Positions 52,701 through 64,000 are shown, numbered from the stretch's first letter. The stretch is 64,000 nt of DNA from Telmatactis stephensoni (GCA_029948255.1 JALIZF010001829.1:434001-498000); one strand, 5' to 3'. The notes: a model not told the origin generated them from the letters alone. Program-made: numbers and translations.

Positions 52701-55700
52701 AACAGCCACCAAGCCAAACCTACCAACAACCACCACAGTCTGGTTACTATGAGCAGCCTGTAGAGAATAGTTATCAATATAATGCAGGGTACAATGAGCA
52801 GGCACCTCAACAGAACTTCCAGGAACAGCCACCTCAACAAAATTACTATGACCAACCACAGCAATCTTACCCACAGACAACACAACAAAGTTATGAACAG
52901 CAGGCTCAACAAAGTTATCCAGAGCAAACATCTCAACAGAACCTCCAGGAACAAAGCTACTATGAGCAACCACAACAACACTATCAAGAGGAGAATTACC
53001 CCACCCAAACATCACAGCCAAGCTACAACCAACAGCAAACACAGCCGAGTTACCAGGAACAACCACACACAGACAGTTACTCATCACATGAGCCAAATCA
53101 AGTGGAAGCACCAGCAAACACTAGTCAGTCAAGGAGCTGGGCAGACTCATTTTCAAGTGAGATGCAAAATGGTTCTGTGTCTTTCCAAGAACAGTCATCA
53201 TGGCAACCAAAAAGCTACGATGAGAAGCCATCAGGTGGAAGAGGTAGGTGTTTAGAGAAGTTTTCATATGACTGTGAAAACAGCACCACACAGTCATGGT
53301 ACGGTTACAGCAGGAATTGTGAATAGACATTTGACATCACAGCACTGACATAGTTACGGCATGGCCTGGTACATTTCACAGTCATATGAAATCTGCTCCA
53401 TCACAAAATGAATCATTCAGTTTAGCATTCATATCAGGGGCGGATCTAGCATTTTGGCTGAGTAGTTTCCAACACGACCGAAACTTAATATCACTAAATC
53501 CTATGATACCATTTACACTTTGCAAATTCTGAGCATTATTAGCACCCACAATAAACACATTTATTTACTACAATTTTCAAAATCATGCGAACTCAGACAC
53601 TGATCAAGTCGTCGTCATAGGTTCAAGAAAAATATAACTAAATTTAATTTCACATCCAATCGATTTTATTCTAAAATATGGTCTAGGAAACTGTGTTTTT
53701 AGATAATTTTTGAACTTATATCTAAATAATTTGATGCACAAAATGTTTTATTCGGCAAAAGTTGTAGCCGGTGTTATGTCACACAACGCAACGTCACGCA
53801 CCTGAAAAGCCAGGGAAATCACTACAAATTCTTTCACATCACAGTATTTTGTGTTTATATACACTTTGAATTGCTAATTGTAGTTAAAATAAGTTATATT
53901 TGCCACGTTTGTGTTTGAAATTATGTTCTTAAAAGTTTGCCGCCATGCTGGTGGACGTGAGACAAACCATCATACTGAAAATCAAGAATACGAATATCTA
54001 TTATTAAACTAAAAACCGAAATTATATTGCGCTGTTACACGATCTCCCTAGGATTTTAGAGATCTTTATGAGTATCTTTTGGTTGGTTGTTTGAAGTGGG
54101 GAAAGCAAGAAACCAAATTCCAACGCACTGTTTGAAGGTCAGAGTTCGCGTAATTATGAACATTTCAGTAAAACTGCTCGTATAAAACATCAGCTATCAA
54201 TTGTAAATATAGCTTACCGAAGAAACTGTTAGCTGAAGCTTAAACTTAGAGCTTAATATTTGCCCAATTTCCTTGTTTACGTTGAATTTCAATCGCAACA
54301 GTTCCACAATTGAAGAAAGTTCGTTCGATCATGTGTTTAATTCTGTTCATTACGAGTTCGAAGATTCCAATGTACAAAGAACCTCACCAGGGTAGGCTGG
54401 CCTTTTTATACTTTTGTCAGTAGTTTCTGGACTAGTTCACGCCGATTTTAGCCAATCAGAATCAAGTTGAAATGCTAAATTTGTGCTTGGTTTGACTGTG
54501 GGTTTCCTGTGTGAACCACTTGTGGGGTGTTTTACTTCCTGTGAATCACTTCGGAAACTACTGGCGGGGTGTTTTATTTCCGGTGCAGTAGTTCACACAG
54601 GGATACCAAACTGTGAACTAACACGTTATGATAGCTAGAAATTTCTATGGGACCCCTCCCTCAACAAAACTTGAAAAGGCTACAAAAAATAGCCTGGGAA
54701 CATGTGGGTTTCCTGTGGAAATAATTCAAAATGGCGTCCAAATAAAGGTAAAATACGATTTAACTTGTTCCGTTTGTATATTTTATTTGTATTATCTCAA
54801 TAATTTTTTTTTCTGGAAAAAATCTCAGTAGTTTCCGGAAACTAAGTGAACTACTCTGGATCCGCCACTGCATATTATACTTAAGCATGTATTTCACACA
54901 TATATAAGATACCAGACAGATTTTACAAGTTACTATAAAATAAATTGCATATTACATTCTAGAAAAAATTGGAAAGGATGAAAAAAACACAATAGTTAAG
55001 CATAGGGATCTTGTGAATGGTGGCCAAAGGAGTTGAATACTTTTGAGTTGGAAAAGTATCATGAAGAAAAGAGAGAGAAAAAATTCATTAGGGGGTGTGC
55101 ACCCCTATCCTAAATCCACCCCTGAAAAGGGGCATTTAGAGAATTTGACAGATTCAAAGAAATCTTGCTTGTAGATAGAGTATGCCATAACTGTAAAGAA
55201 CCTGGACACTTTTCAAGGGAATGTCCAAATCCACGCCAACAAGGTAACCATGGTAATGATAGTTTGATGCAGGATAAAACCAAGCAAAATGTTTTTTTTT
55301 CTTTTCCTTTGCCTTTTTTTTCTTTCTTTTTTTTGGGGGGGGGGGGGGGGTATAATATCTCTTGAACACAGGTCTGAATTTTAGACTCCCTAAATTCTCA
55401 GAATGGAACTCCGAGGCAGGAACTCATGATACCAAGTTTTTTCTGTGTCACAGAAGTATTGACATATATATATATATATATATGAGGGGTGATCACACAA
55501 AAGGGGTCTTGTCTACTAAGACCCCTTTGATGTACCATCTTCCAGATTTGCCGCTTTAACAGCAATCTTTAGGGTTTTTTTGGTCATTTCTCGGCGAAGA
55601 TAGGAGAGAGAACAACAACAACAACGAAACTCTCAAAAGAAGGGGGCGGGACAGAGAGAAAAGAAAGAAAAATGAACAGAAAAACTGAAGAGCGCGCTTG

Positions 55701-58700
55701 GGTGAGAGAGAAGGTAAGAAGGAAAAACAAAACAGAAAACAAAGACAATAGCTGTTTGGATTTCTTTTGCCAATTAGTGGGAAACAAAAACAAACTTAAA
55801 AAAAGAAATAACCAACAAATGAGAAAGAGAAAAGAAAGAAAAACAGAAAAAATGTGTTTGTGAAAGAGAAAAAGAGAGAAGAAAAAGAAAAAAAAACGGG
55901 AAAGAGAAACAATAGTTGTCAAGGTAACTGTCAATTTGGTGCTGTTCTAGAAGACTGAAGGCTCACTTATCCAGTGACGCCTGACGAATTCTAGGGTTAA
56001 CGTTCGATGAGCGTACTGATCGTGGCCTGAATTCAGCTTCTAAGTGCTTTTTCCAGTCATTTTGTAGCACAGAAGTCGCTTGACTTGCATCATCAAGCAA
56101 GAAAAGACGACGGAGACAATCTCCTGGAAGAACTCAGGAGTGGGAAGTGACTTTACAAAGAAAGAGTCACAGTAATTACGGCGACAAGGTTCAACTGTGA
56201 TCTCCGGAGTATTGAGGCTTCTCTGGTCGTTCTGTGATGCATTCCCCAAGCCAACAAGGCCATTTCGGCGAGTTTTGAACTGTAAAGAAGACAATCGGTG
56301 CCGTCTGGGGCCTGTTAGCAAGGGGGGCTCGGCACTTATAAGAAATTTCTAAGACTAAGAGTAGGGGATGGGTGCTGTCCAAATTTTTCATGGATGCCCA
56401 TAATCCTTTTCCGCTGTATCTGATCCAACGGAAGAAATGCATTATGGGATGCATGTTTGGACGCGTACAGTGTTTTTCCTTGGACCAGCTATGGTTGTAG
56501 CGCTGAGAATGCCAAAACGGGGTCGACTTGCGCACCGTGCGTTACAGCCTATCTTATGGTCAACCTTTAAGACCCCTTTTAAGTGATCACTCCTCATATA
56601 TATCAGAAGTGACTTACAGAAGTGTTAACCCAGGGGGGACTCTCATATATAGATGTAGAGGGGTGGGGATGCTTGTCAGAAATATTAAAAATGAACCCTA
56701 AAGGGTACATGTACATGAGTCTTATCCTGGTGGGTGTGGCAACACATGCTTTTTACTCCTAAAAGCAGCTCAAGGACAAAAAAGGAGTGTTTAACTTGTG
56801 GCACAATTACTTGCTTACGTAACCTGATACACTGGCATTCTTATAATTTATCTTGAATTTCACTTTCTCCACTTTATAGGAGACAAGACATGTCACAAAT
56901 GTGGGGAAACTGGACACTTTGCCAGGGAGTGCCCTAACAATACTGGTATGTATAGGCCTGTTTTTCACAAGTGATGGAATCAGAAGCCATTGCAACTTAA
57001 TAGACATGTATGTGTGAGAAAAGACGGTGTATTGCTGAGTCCATGCATGTTTGTATGTTGTTTGCACTTTTGCTTTGTTCCACATGAAAATCCCACCTTA
57101 GGTTTGACTTACTTTTTGACTGTGTGAAATGTGATTGGGTTATTAAATTTCTTGTGAAACATGGTCTGAGTTTTTATTGATTTGTGATTCAAGATCTCAT
57201 TTTTGCATCATATTTTTGAAACCAATTTTTGACTTAAGAATGACTCATGAATGACAAGTTTAGTTAAACCTGATACGAGAATCACCTTATTTTGTATGAC
57301 CTAAATTGGTATTTTAGTAAATAATGCCTTTGTTTTTTATGGATGGGTTAGGATGGGTTTTGAATAGATCAAGTTATCTAAAAATATTGTGTCAGCATGC
57401 TTTGGTCACATGCATGATGATCTTGACAGGCAATGCATACCAATGTACTATTAGTAATAACTGCCTTTTGATATTTTACTGAATTCTTTTATGATTCCTA
57501 TCTGAAACATGACGAATGAATGAATGAAATTTATTTAAGTGTTAATGTCTAACGTCTTAAGCATTTCTACCAATTGGGGATCCTATTGCCTCAATTTTGT
57601 GTGAATGTGTAAAGGCAAAATATTTTTACATGAATGAATTGGTATTTTGCAATTAGGTATAAGGGACTTTTGAAAAATTGTAGAACAATTTTTTGGTAAT
57701 TTTTCTTTCTTTCTTTCTTTGAACCCAAATCTGTTCAGTAGAAAGGAATTGATTCAAAAATTGATTCTGAGAAAGAAAAACATTTTAAAACCAAGTACAC
57801 ATATTTTCCATTTGTTTCATAGGAAGCTCATGTCACAAATGTGGTGAAGTTGGTCACTTTGCCAGAGAATGTCCTAATAAATCTGGACCAGGTAAGTGAC
57901 TCCAAATTTACATTTCCCATAGCATTTTTGTATGATTGGGAAACTTATCAAACCATACTGTCAACGTGTCAGTGCTGTAATCTGGCCCTGCGCACAATGT
58001 TGGTGTACACGAACGTTACAAAAGTGTAACGCTACGTTTTTTGTTATTTCTCCGTAACTAAGAGCTATATAGCTGAGAAATTTGGCAAAACAAAGGTTTC
58101 AACCAAGGACAACGAAATAATGGCAATACTTTTTAGAAAAACTCAGGACAGCATATCGAAAAAAAATTATTTGGAAGGCATGTTCGAAGAAAGCCCGATT
58201 CTGCTCGATTCTGCCCTTGGGTTCATGTTCAAATTACCTTGTTTTCTTCAAAAGACGAGAAACATTATTTAAAAACACATTCATAACACGTTGTCCATGA
58301 AATTACTTTCTATTTCATACTGTTTTTGTTCGCCTGCAAGATATATGTTCAAAAATATTGCATGAGAACTAGCGTTACATTAAATTAAACATAATCGCAA
58401 ATCTTGTGTTGTCTCACTTTTCTGCCGTTCCTGCCTAGCAGAAACGCCTAGCAGCCAAATTACTGCCATTTCTGCTCGTGCATTTTCTGCTTTCCGTGTA
58501 ATTTCCGCTGGATGCAATTCCGCCTGGCAAACTGCTGTTTCTGCCCGTGTTTCTGCTCTTAAACTGATGAGTGTGTTCTTGGAGTTCAAAGTACTGAAAT
58601 TTAGTTAAGTTAATTAAGTTACTTTGCTTTTTTGTGATTGTTATTTGGAAAAATAGACATACAGCTAATAATTAGAGAACCTTAAAGATTGTAGGTGGTT

Positions 58701-61700
58701 TTAAATTTGGTCATTACTACTATTTTCTTAGATTTTTTACGTCTTGATTACAAAGCTTTTTGTTCGTGGTCTCGCACTCAAAACAGTTGTGAATTTCTGA
58801 TCCGATAAAGATCAGATAACGATGGTTGATAAAGTGCCTTCAAAGATTTTTATGAATAAGTAAATTTTCTAGTATTAAATTTAATAGTAGTTGAACATAG
58901 ATAAAACTCAAAAGACTTTTAAATTTCTGTTGATTCGGTGAAGCAGGTCTCTGCAATAAATATTGTGGGGCGATCGTACCCGGGCTGGTTGTAGTTGAAC
59001 TTGCACGTCTGTATTTTGTTAATAGATTGTTATCACTAAACCCGCTAATTGATGTTGAGACATTTTACACAAGATATCGAGTTTCACTGTGTGACATTTG
59101 GAAAAGTCCTTTGGTGTTCGGCGTTTGGCATAATTTATTTCCAGACAACGAACGTTGTAGAAGGACATTTCTTCGAAAAGTTACCTGTAGCTATTGTGTA
59201 CACTTAGTGCTACGGTTAGATTTATTTTAAATCGGCATGATTTTTTGTCAATAGACGAGCATGAAAATATTCTTGTCTCTTTCATGGCTTCCAAAAGAAC
59301 ACCGATACTAACTTGCTGTAACTTGTAATTAGCAAACTAATATAAAAGTTATTTGAATTTTATTATATTTGAATTTTATTTTTTATAAATATTGCATTTT
59401 TGACCTCGTGTGTTTTAAGCGAATCTGTACGACCAAGCTCAAAATTAACCGAAAATTGTTCACAAATTTTTCCATTCTTCAGCTTTCTGCATTTTGAAGC
59501 TAATATTTTTGCATGTCTGGCAGAAAAAGCATAACACGGAAAAGGCAGAATGACAAGCTGGGCAGAATAGGCAGAATGTGCATTAGCAGAAAAGGCAGAT
59601 GCGGAATTTTTTAGGCAGAAATTGGACAACTTTGATTTCAACATGTGGTTGGGACGTTTTATGTAATATCTTTGTTTGTGGTGTCCTTACAACAATTTTG
59701 CTCTATACAAGCGAAAGACTACTAAATTTGCGACATTTTGGTACAGCAAAAATAGAATTTGATTAATTTTTCTGCAAATGGCATTCTAAAATTCTAAAAC
59801 AAAGTTTGGATTCGTGTTTCATGTTTTCGCCGTGTACACCAACACCGTGCGCAGGGCCATCTCTGTTTGGTTAGTACGTGGCCTTCAGTGCGAGAGGTCC
59901 TGAGTTCAATTCCCAGTGACCTCACATCCTTGTTTCGACTTCTTTCCTTTCCGTGTAGTTAACCTTGAAATAGAGCAGTGATGGAGAGAGAGGGAGTAAA
60001 ATGAGCACACCATTCACTTCCTGGAAGATAAGCTGCAGCTAAAGGAATTACCAATGTTAACCATACTGTCTTGCTGTTTTCCCAGTCAGAAAAAAAATTG
60101 GTTCTATATTCAATTCCATTTGGAATACATGACATCACTGTTGTGAATATGCTACTCGCTGTATTCTGTGATTTCTGATGATCATAAAGTCCACTTTTTT
60201 AGCAGCTCAGTGTCATGGACAATGATTTTCAAATTGGCTTCATTTTTCCTCTTTTTTTTCAAGGTGATGCGCAGTTGTGTCATCGTTGTGGTGAATCTGG
60301 ACATTTTGCAAGGGACTGTAGCCAGTCACCTAATAGAGGTGTGTTTTGTCATTATTCTCTTACTTATTGTTGAAGACCAACTGAACGTGATCAATTTGGT
60401 AATGGTGCTCCCAACTAATAAAGGTGTTATTTGGTTGCAAGAGTCAACTACTGGCTCATTAACATACAATGTCCAATAGCCCTATTCCAGCTATAGCATA
60501 GCTATAGCTTCCTCATCATATATGGTTTGTAAATACTACTCTCTATATTAAACTTCTTCACTTTAAAATTTGTTTTAGCTGGTCCAACGTGTCATAGGTG
60601 TGGAAAAGTTGGTCATATTTCAAAGGACTGTTCTGAGTCATCTTTCAAAGAAGGTGGAGTGTCTTTTCCATTGAATTAATGCAAATTCACAGTTGTCTGT
60701 TGTAACCACAATAATTATTACTCTCCATTTCAGAATTGAAGTATCACATTTGATGATTGGGCTGTTTTGAGGGACAGATTTGTCTTTCCAAATGACAAAG
60801 CTTAAAGAGTGAGACAAGAATTTATTAAAAGTAGAAAAACAAGATTAAATGTTTACAAGTATTTTATTACCACGTTATGTAAATGGACATCCCTCAAAAC
60901 AGCTCCATGATTGAGTGTGAGCACAATGATTAACTTCAAAAGGGCAAATTGCTTCTGAAAAAAAATTGTCTCTGATCAAGGTTTAAACATACTTGACCAA
61001 ATGATTTGATGTGATCCAACTGTTTAAAGTTATTAGTGTGCAGGGCCATTTAACTTATATATATTGAATCATGATTTAAAGATGTAAAATTGAAATATTT
61101 GTATTCAGGAGGTGGTGGTGGTGGCTGTCACAGATGTGGTGAAATGGGACATTTTGCAAGAGAATGTCCAAACATGATAGGTAATTACTATAATTTTTGT
61201 ATGACTTAATACTTAATGATAGTAATTTGGGGAGCATTTAGTCCTTATTGCAGCATTATAATGTCTGAATTATGGGGATTTGGCTCAAGCTGGTTGGTTT
61301 GAAGTCCTGTAAAATAGTACACTATCTGCTGCTACCATATGGCCCATGTTTGACCATGGAGCACAGCTCAACATAGAAACAGTGTTTAGTTTTAAAGTCC
61401 CTATGACATATATTATGACATCTTTTTTATTTTTAAACTCAGTTCTCTTCAGAGAATATTGTAAACTTTTTTTATCTTATTTTTTAACACTCCATATTTT
61501 CTGAGATATAAAGGTTTCAAATTTCAAAATGCAAATGTGATGATGTAAAAGGAGTCACATTTATTATAGAAAAACAAGGTGACTTAAAATACTCTGACTT
61601 ATTTTTTTATTTGGAAATTATTTCCTTTGGTAAAGCCTGTTTAGTGAAAAATCTGGTTCTCGAATTAAAGACCTCTTTTTGTAAAAGCCATGAGAATTTG

Positions 61701-62161
61701 GTGGTGTTGCCTCCTTTTACGTCATCACATTGAATGAGTGAAAGATGCCATGCTCAGAAGTGCTATGAGGTCTTTCATTACAGTCACCTCTGTAATGATG
61801 ATGATGATGATGATATTACTAATAATTCCCTTTATATGTGTGATCAGCTGATCCAGCAAGGCCAGCGCCAGTAACCTACATCCCAGAGGAACTCCCCAAC
61901 GACATTGAAGAACTCTTTCATGATGCTCCCCACTCTGGTATCAACTTTGACAAGTACGACAACATTCCAGTGAAAGTTTCTGGTGTGAATGAACCACCAC
62001 CAATCAACTCTTTTGAGGCAGCTAACTTTGGTAGTCAGTGTAGAGCCAATATTCGCCGTGCTGGGTTTGTCAAACCTACACCTGTGCAAAAGTATACCTT
62101 CCCCATTGTTTTATCTGGTAGAGATTTGATGGCTTGTGCTCAGACTGGATCAGGAAAAACT
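49764..62161 (+). CDS. Vasa-like DEAD-box helicase with RRM, low-complexity and six zinc-knuckle exons (both ends incomplete)
   Basis: Eleven exons with matching phases: 49764-49863, 50983-51071, 51441-51565, 51924-53243, 55175-55243, 56880-56945, 57823-57891, 60264-60338, 60579-60653, 61109-61180, 61848-62161, about 791 codons. Order: an RRM (RNP2 VYVQNI, RNP1-like AGFISFS), then ~440 residues rich in Gln, Pro, Tyr and Ser (repeats like [15 protein letters not shown]), then six CCHC knuckles (e.g. [14 protein letters not shown]). The last exon has [27 protein letters not shown], the Q-motif [11 protein letters not shown], and motif I AQTGSGKT. That N-terminal core signature is Vasa/DDX4 rather than DDX3. 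Vasa unwinds RNA in germ granules and works with the piRNA pathway. The remaining helicase motifs lie downstream. The RRM joined to Vasa is unusual. A two-gene alternative is possible if the junction 53243/55175 is not used. Confidence 0.85.
50009..50247. mobile_element. MITE copy, opposite orientation to 5877-6041, with an insertion
   Basis: Inverse of the DPYD-intron element (CCCCCTATCCTCTGGAACTT, CAAACTCTGTAATTTTGTTC and GGATATGGATATTTTC). An extra ~90-bp segment beginning (AAT)n and containing CCTTTATTTCATGAGGG is inserted near its left end. Lies in the intron 49863-50983. Confidence 0.7.
51770..51845 (-). repeat. tRNA-derived SINE head
   Basis: On the minus strand, GGTTCCAGGTTCAATTCCTG supplies a good Pol III B box (GGTTCAATTCC). 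A weaker upstream arm, GTGGGAGTGCTGGTCTG, precedes it. It lies 80 bp before the low-complexity exon at 51924. Confidence 0.6.
53244..53434 (+). other. Read-through tail and inverted repeat after the low-complexity exon
   Basis: If the donor at 53244 is ignored, the frame continues 27 codons to a TAG at 53324, giving a possible RRM/Gln-rich protein without helicase. An exact 18-bp inverted repeat (TTTCATATGACTGTGAAA at 53262-53279, inverse at 53374-53391) brackets that stop and could form a stem in pre-mRNA. Confidence 0.5.
53435..54870 (-). mobile_element. 1.4 kb inverted-repeat transposon, copy 2
   Basis: Inverted copy of 32635-34033. Ends CAGGGGCGGATCTAG and GGATCCGCCACTG, target duplication CATAT at 53430-53434 and 54871-54875. 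It keeps the TATA-like and donor-like sequences of copy 1. It sits in the intron between the low-complexity exon and the first zinc-knuckle exon. Confidence 0.92.
55300..55481 (+). repeat. T/G homopolymers and (TA)n
   Basis: T-rich tract with a run of about 15 G (55335-55350), then unique sequence and (TA)n at 55464-55482 abutting the next transposon. Confidence 0.7.
55482..56597. mobile_element. 1.1 kb inverted-repeat element with TA-rich flanks
   Basis: Ends ATGAGGGGTGATCAC and GTGATCACTCCTCAT, followed inward by AAAAGGGGTCTT and its inverse AAGACCCCTTTTA. Both flanks are TATATA, so TA insertion is likely. A minus-strand frame of 93 codons (56321-56040; [15 protein letters not shown] start, Cys/Arg-rich) could be a captured or degraded gene piece. 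A second frame overlaps it. The family is not recognised. Lies in the intron 55243-56880. Confidence 0.75.
56630..56765. repeat. Dispersed repeat fragment
   Basis: CAGGGGGGACTCTCATATATAG and GGTGTGGCAACA-type phrases, matching 38195-38290 in part and sharing a GGGGGGACTC header with 10795-10805. Confidence 0.5.
56946..57822 (+). other. Intron between knuckle exons 2 and 3
   Basis: AT-rich sequence without recognisable elements beyond a (TTTC)n tract at 57704-57722. Confidence 0.5.
57984..59858. mobile_element. 1.9 kb inverted-repeat DNA transposon, copy 2
   Basis: Termini GGCCCTGCGCAC then AATGTTGGTGTACAC on the left, and the inverse (GTGTACACCAACACCGTGCG) on the right. Flanked by ATCT at 57980-57983 and 59859-59862. 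Same family as 1738-3847 by its ends and by a central AGATCAGATAACGA / GGATCAGATAGCGA match. It carries opposed clusters of TTTCTGC (58197-58566) and GCAGAAA/GGCAGAA (59517-59628). No long ORF. Lies in the intron between knuckles 3 and 4. Confidence 0.88.
59868..60035 (+). repeat. tRNA-derived SINE copy
   Basis: Starts TTTGGTTAGTACGTGG, B-box-like GAGGTCCTGAGTTCAATTCC, body CAGTGACCTCACATCCTTGT, TTCTTTCCTTTCCGTGTAG and GATGGAGAGAGAGGGAGTAA. Best preserved of three copies in the window. It begins only 9 bp after the transposon that ends at 59858. Confidence 0.75.
61181..61847 (+). other. Intron before the helicase exon
   Basis: AT-rich, with a (ATG)n tract at 61796-61815 close to the acceptor. 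Nothing else recognised. Confidence 0.5.
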
Positions 62162-62601
62162 GTAAGTGATTTTGGGAATGATGACCATAAAGTTGAAAAA
62201 GTCTGGTTTTCAAGAGAGGTGGAAACAAAAGTGGAAGCAGCATAGGCAGTAGTGCATTTCGTGAGAGAATACAATAGCATTGCAATACTTACAAGTCATG
62301 TAATCTGCAGGATATCACTTCCATTTCTGCTTCCATTGCTTGTGAAAACCAGGCTTTATAGCTCAAAATTCAAAACTGTGACCACTGTTCGTGTATTTGC
62401 TTAAATTTGTTGTGCTGTCTTCCATTTGTACCTCAGAAAAGAGATTCCTGCAATGCTGTTTGGGTAACTGTTCTGTTAAAAGTGTTCAAAGTACATTATA
62501 GCTGGTCATACTTTTGGGCTTTGCCCTGTACAGAGGGTTGACTGGACCTTCAACTGATGTGCCCATTAGTTCTTTTTCCTATGGGTATTGGAACCTGTTA
62601 A
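62162..62601 (+). other. Intron after helicase motif I
   Basis: Begins with donor GTAAGT at 62162. The next helicase exon is not found before the window ends, so this intron exceeds 1.8 kb. Confidence 0.6.
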
Positions 62602-63732
62602 GAATGTTCACGGGCATTGTTCACGCGCACTATTAATGCGCACGCTAGTACACGCTACCTCAATAAATCCAAGATGGCGGCCTAAAAGAATTTTTTTCGG
62701 TAATGACTTTTTTTATTTTTTTTAAATGGAAATCATTTTGAAAAATAAAAAAAGGAATTTTACTGAGGAAAAAAATCGTTCAGGCTGAAAAACTGCAGAA
62801 AAATGGATGGAAAAGATTCAACTGGAGTCTCCTCTTGGTATTCAAGATGGGGGCCAAATTTTCAAACTTTACGGCTCTTACGGCTCAATATCTCGGAAAC
62901 GAATACGGTGACCCCCAAGTTTTATTTCAATGTTTGATAAAGAATAACATAAGCTGTCAATATTATAAATTTGAGAAAAAAATTATGGTAAAATCATAAT
63001 AAAAACACGGATTTCTGTGACAACATTTACATCTCGGCAAAAGTGTCGCTGATCGTTGCCAATTCGAATTGAAAACAACACCTATTTGTTAAGTATTTAC
63101 AAATATTTACACTTACTATTATTCCATGGGTTATTAAACATTGAGAAATCCATTTAGATTTTCTACAATAAGACCACTTTCATAATTCAGTTTTTTCCAG
63201 TAGAGAAAATGAGGGCCTTGTGCAAGAAATTATCAATGCTATGTGGGAAATTACTTCAAGACAAATATTTTCAGAAAATTTTATCACTTTTGGTTCAATA
63301 TCAAAAAAGTTATGCGCTGTGAAAAATAGAGAGTTTTGTATGTAATTTTGACCAAAAGCCTTGGTAGCCTCGTTTTGGTGCATTTTCAGAATTTTAAATC
63401 CCTGTATCTTGTCAAGGATTTAATGTTTTGTTTTGAAAATTGCACAAATTATCAAAATCAACAATCTTAATAATTTTAAATTGATACAGTTCCAGAAATA
63501 GTAATTTTCACTATTTATGCTAATTAGCAGCGGCCATTATGAAAGTCGTGTATAGATTGGTGTGCAAGCGATCTTCAATGAGAAAGTGGGTGTACTTTGA
63601 TGTCATCTCACTCCTCAATGAGAATGGTGACCCCCATTTTTTATTTACTCTTTGAACTTCCATGATGACATTATCTCACCATGCGAAATATGAAGGAAAA
63701 AACATGGTAAACTTTTTTGCCCGTGAACGTCC
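62602..63732. mobile_element. 1.1 kb element with TTAA target duplication
   Basis: Ends GAATGTTCACGGGCA and TGCCCGTGAACGTCC are inverted repeats (13 of 15 pair), each bordered by TTAA (62598-62601 and 63733-63736). TTAA duplications are typical of piggyBac- and Kolobok-type transposons. No transposase frame. The left part includes CCAAGATGGCGGCC. Confidence 0.85.
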
Positions 63733-63736
63733 TTAA

Positions 63737-64000
63737 GTAGTCATCCTCGCAACCGTGTTTAGCCTCGTCACGCAACGCTCCCTCGGAAAAACACGGCTGC
63801 TTCAATGGGCGCTACATTCCATTCCAAGTCCTTAACCAATCAGAGCTTGACTCTCAAAATCAAGAAGTCATTCGCGCCAAAAATGCCAAAAGGTCTACAT
63901 ATAGCGTTCCGTTGACTTGGAGAATAATTGGATTAACCTCGGATCCCAAAACAACAGCTAGTTTACAAACACTTCACTTCGTTTTATTCGAAGTGTCTGG
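63737..64000 (+). other. Continuing intron
   Basis: No exon, repeat end or RNA gene recognised. The phrase CCAATCAGAGCTTGA resembles the CCAAT-type phrases near 18365-18740. Confidence 0.4.

Noticed and set aside
52391..53117. Minus-strand hydrophobic Leu/Val-rich frames that look like membrane proteins
   Set aside because: They are the antisense of the Gln/Tyr-rich exon; CAG/CAA codons read backwards give Leu.
55584..55934. Phe/Leu/Ser-rich minus-strand frame
   Set aside because: Reverse reading of a purine-rich GAAA tract inside a transposon.

Overview
This is nuclear DNA from an animal, and most likely from a cnidarian, probably an anthozoan. The evidence is intron-rich genes with GT-AG borders, dense small inverted-repeat transposons, tRNA-derived SINEs, a NACHT-type immune receptor with a DZIP3-like HEPN domain, and a Vasa-type helicase preceded by CCHC zinc knuckles. 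The species is not identifiable from the sequence alone, so the lineage is an inference.

Three host genes lie on the + strand. (1) 1311-19841 is dihydropyrimidine dehydrogenase (DPYD), 22 exons running to the stop codon. The first ~80 codons are upstream of the window. Every exon keeps frame except the second, which is one base out of phase. (2) 40622-47099 is a two-exon gene for a HEPN-NACHT-LRR receptor of about 919 residues. (3) 49764-62161 is the 5' part of a gene whose exons join in phase to give RRM, a Gln/Pro/Tyr-rich low-complexity region, six CCHC zinc knuckles and the start of a DEAD-box helicase that looks like Vasa (DDX4). Its helicase core continues past the window.

The rest is repeats. 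DPYD introns carry a 2.1 kb inverted-repeat transposon, a 17-bp minisatellite of about 111 copies, microsatellites, SINEs and several foldback elements. The region 19.9-40 kb is essentially mobile DNA: two MITEs with clear target duplications, a 97-bp-arm perfect palindrome, nested foldbacks, a Ty3/gypsy LTR element lacking integrase (28992-31972, minus strand), a 1.4 kb transposon inserted in another foldback, and a 0.9 kb tandem duplication. Members of the same transposon families recur in the introns of the Vasa-like gene: a 1.4 kb family with 5-bp target duplications and a 2 kb family with 4-bp target duplications, each present twice.

The most interesting signals are the RRM/prion-like/zinc-knuckle/Vasa architecture with one knuckle per symmetric exon, the HEPN-NACHT receptor with an intact candidate RNase motif, the paired transposons with opposed clusters of short motifs that differ between copies, and the DPYD intron minisatellite in which each unit resembles a 3' splice site. 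No transcript, homology or folding program could be run. Exon borders come from reading frame, splice dinucleotides and recalled family sequence.
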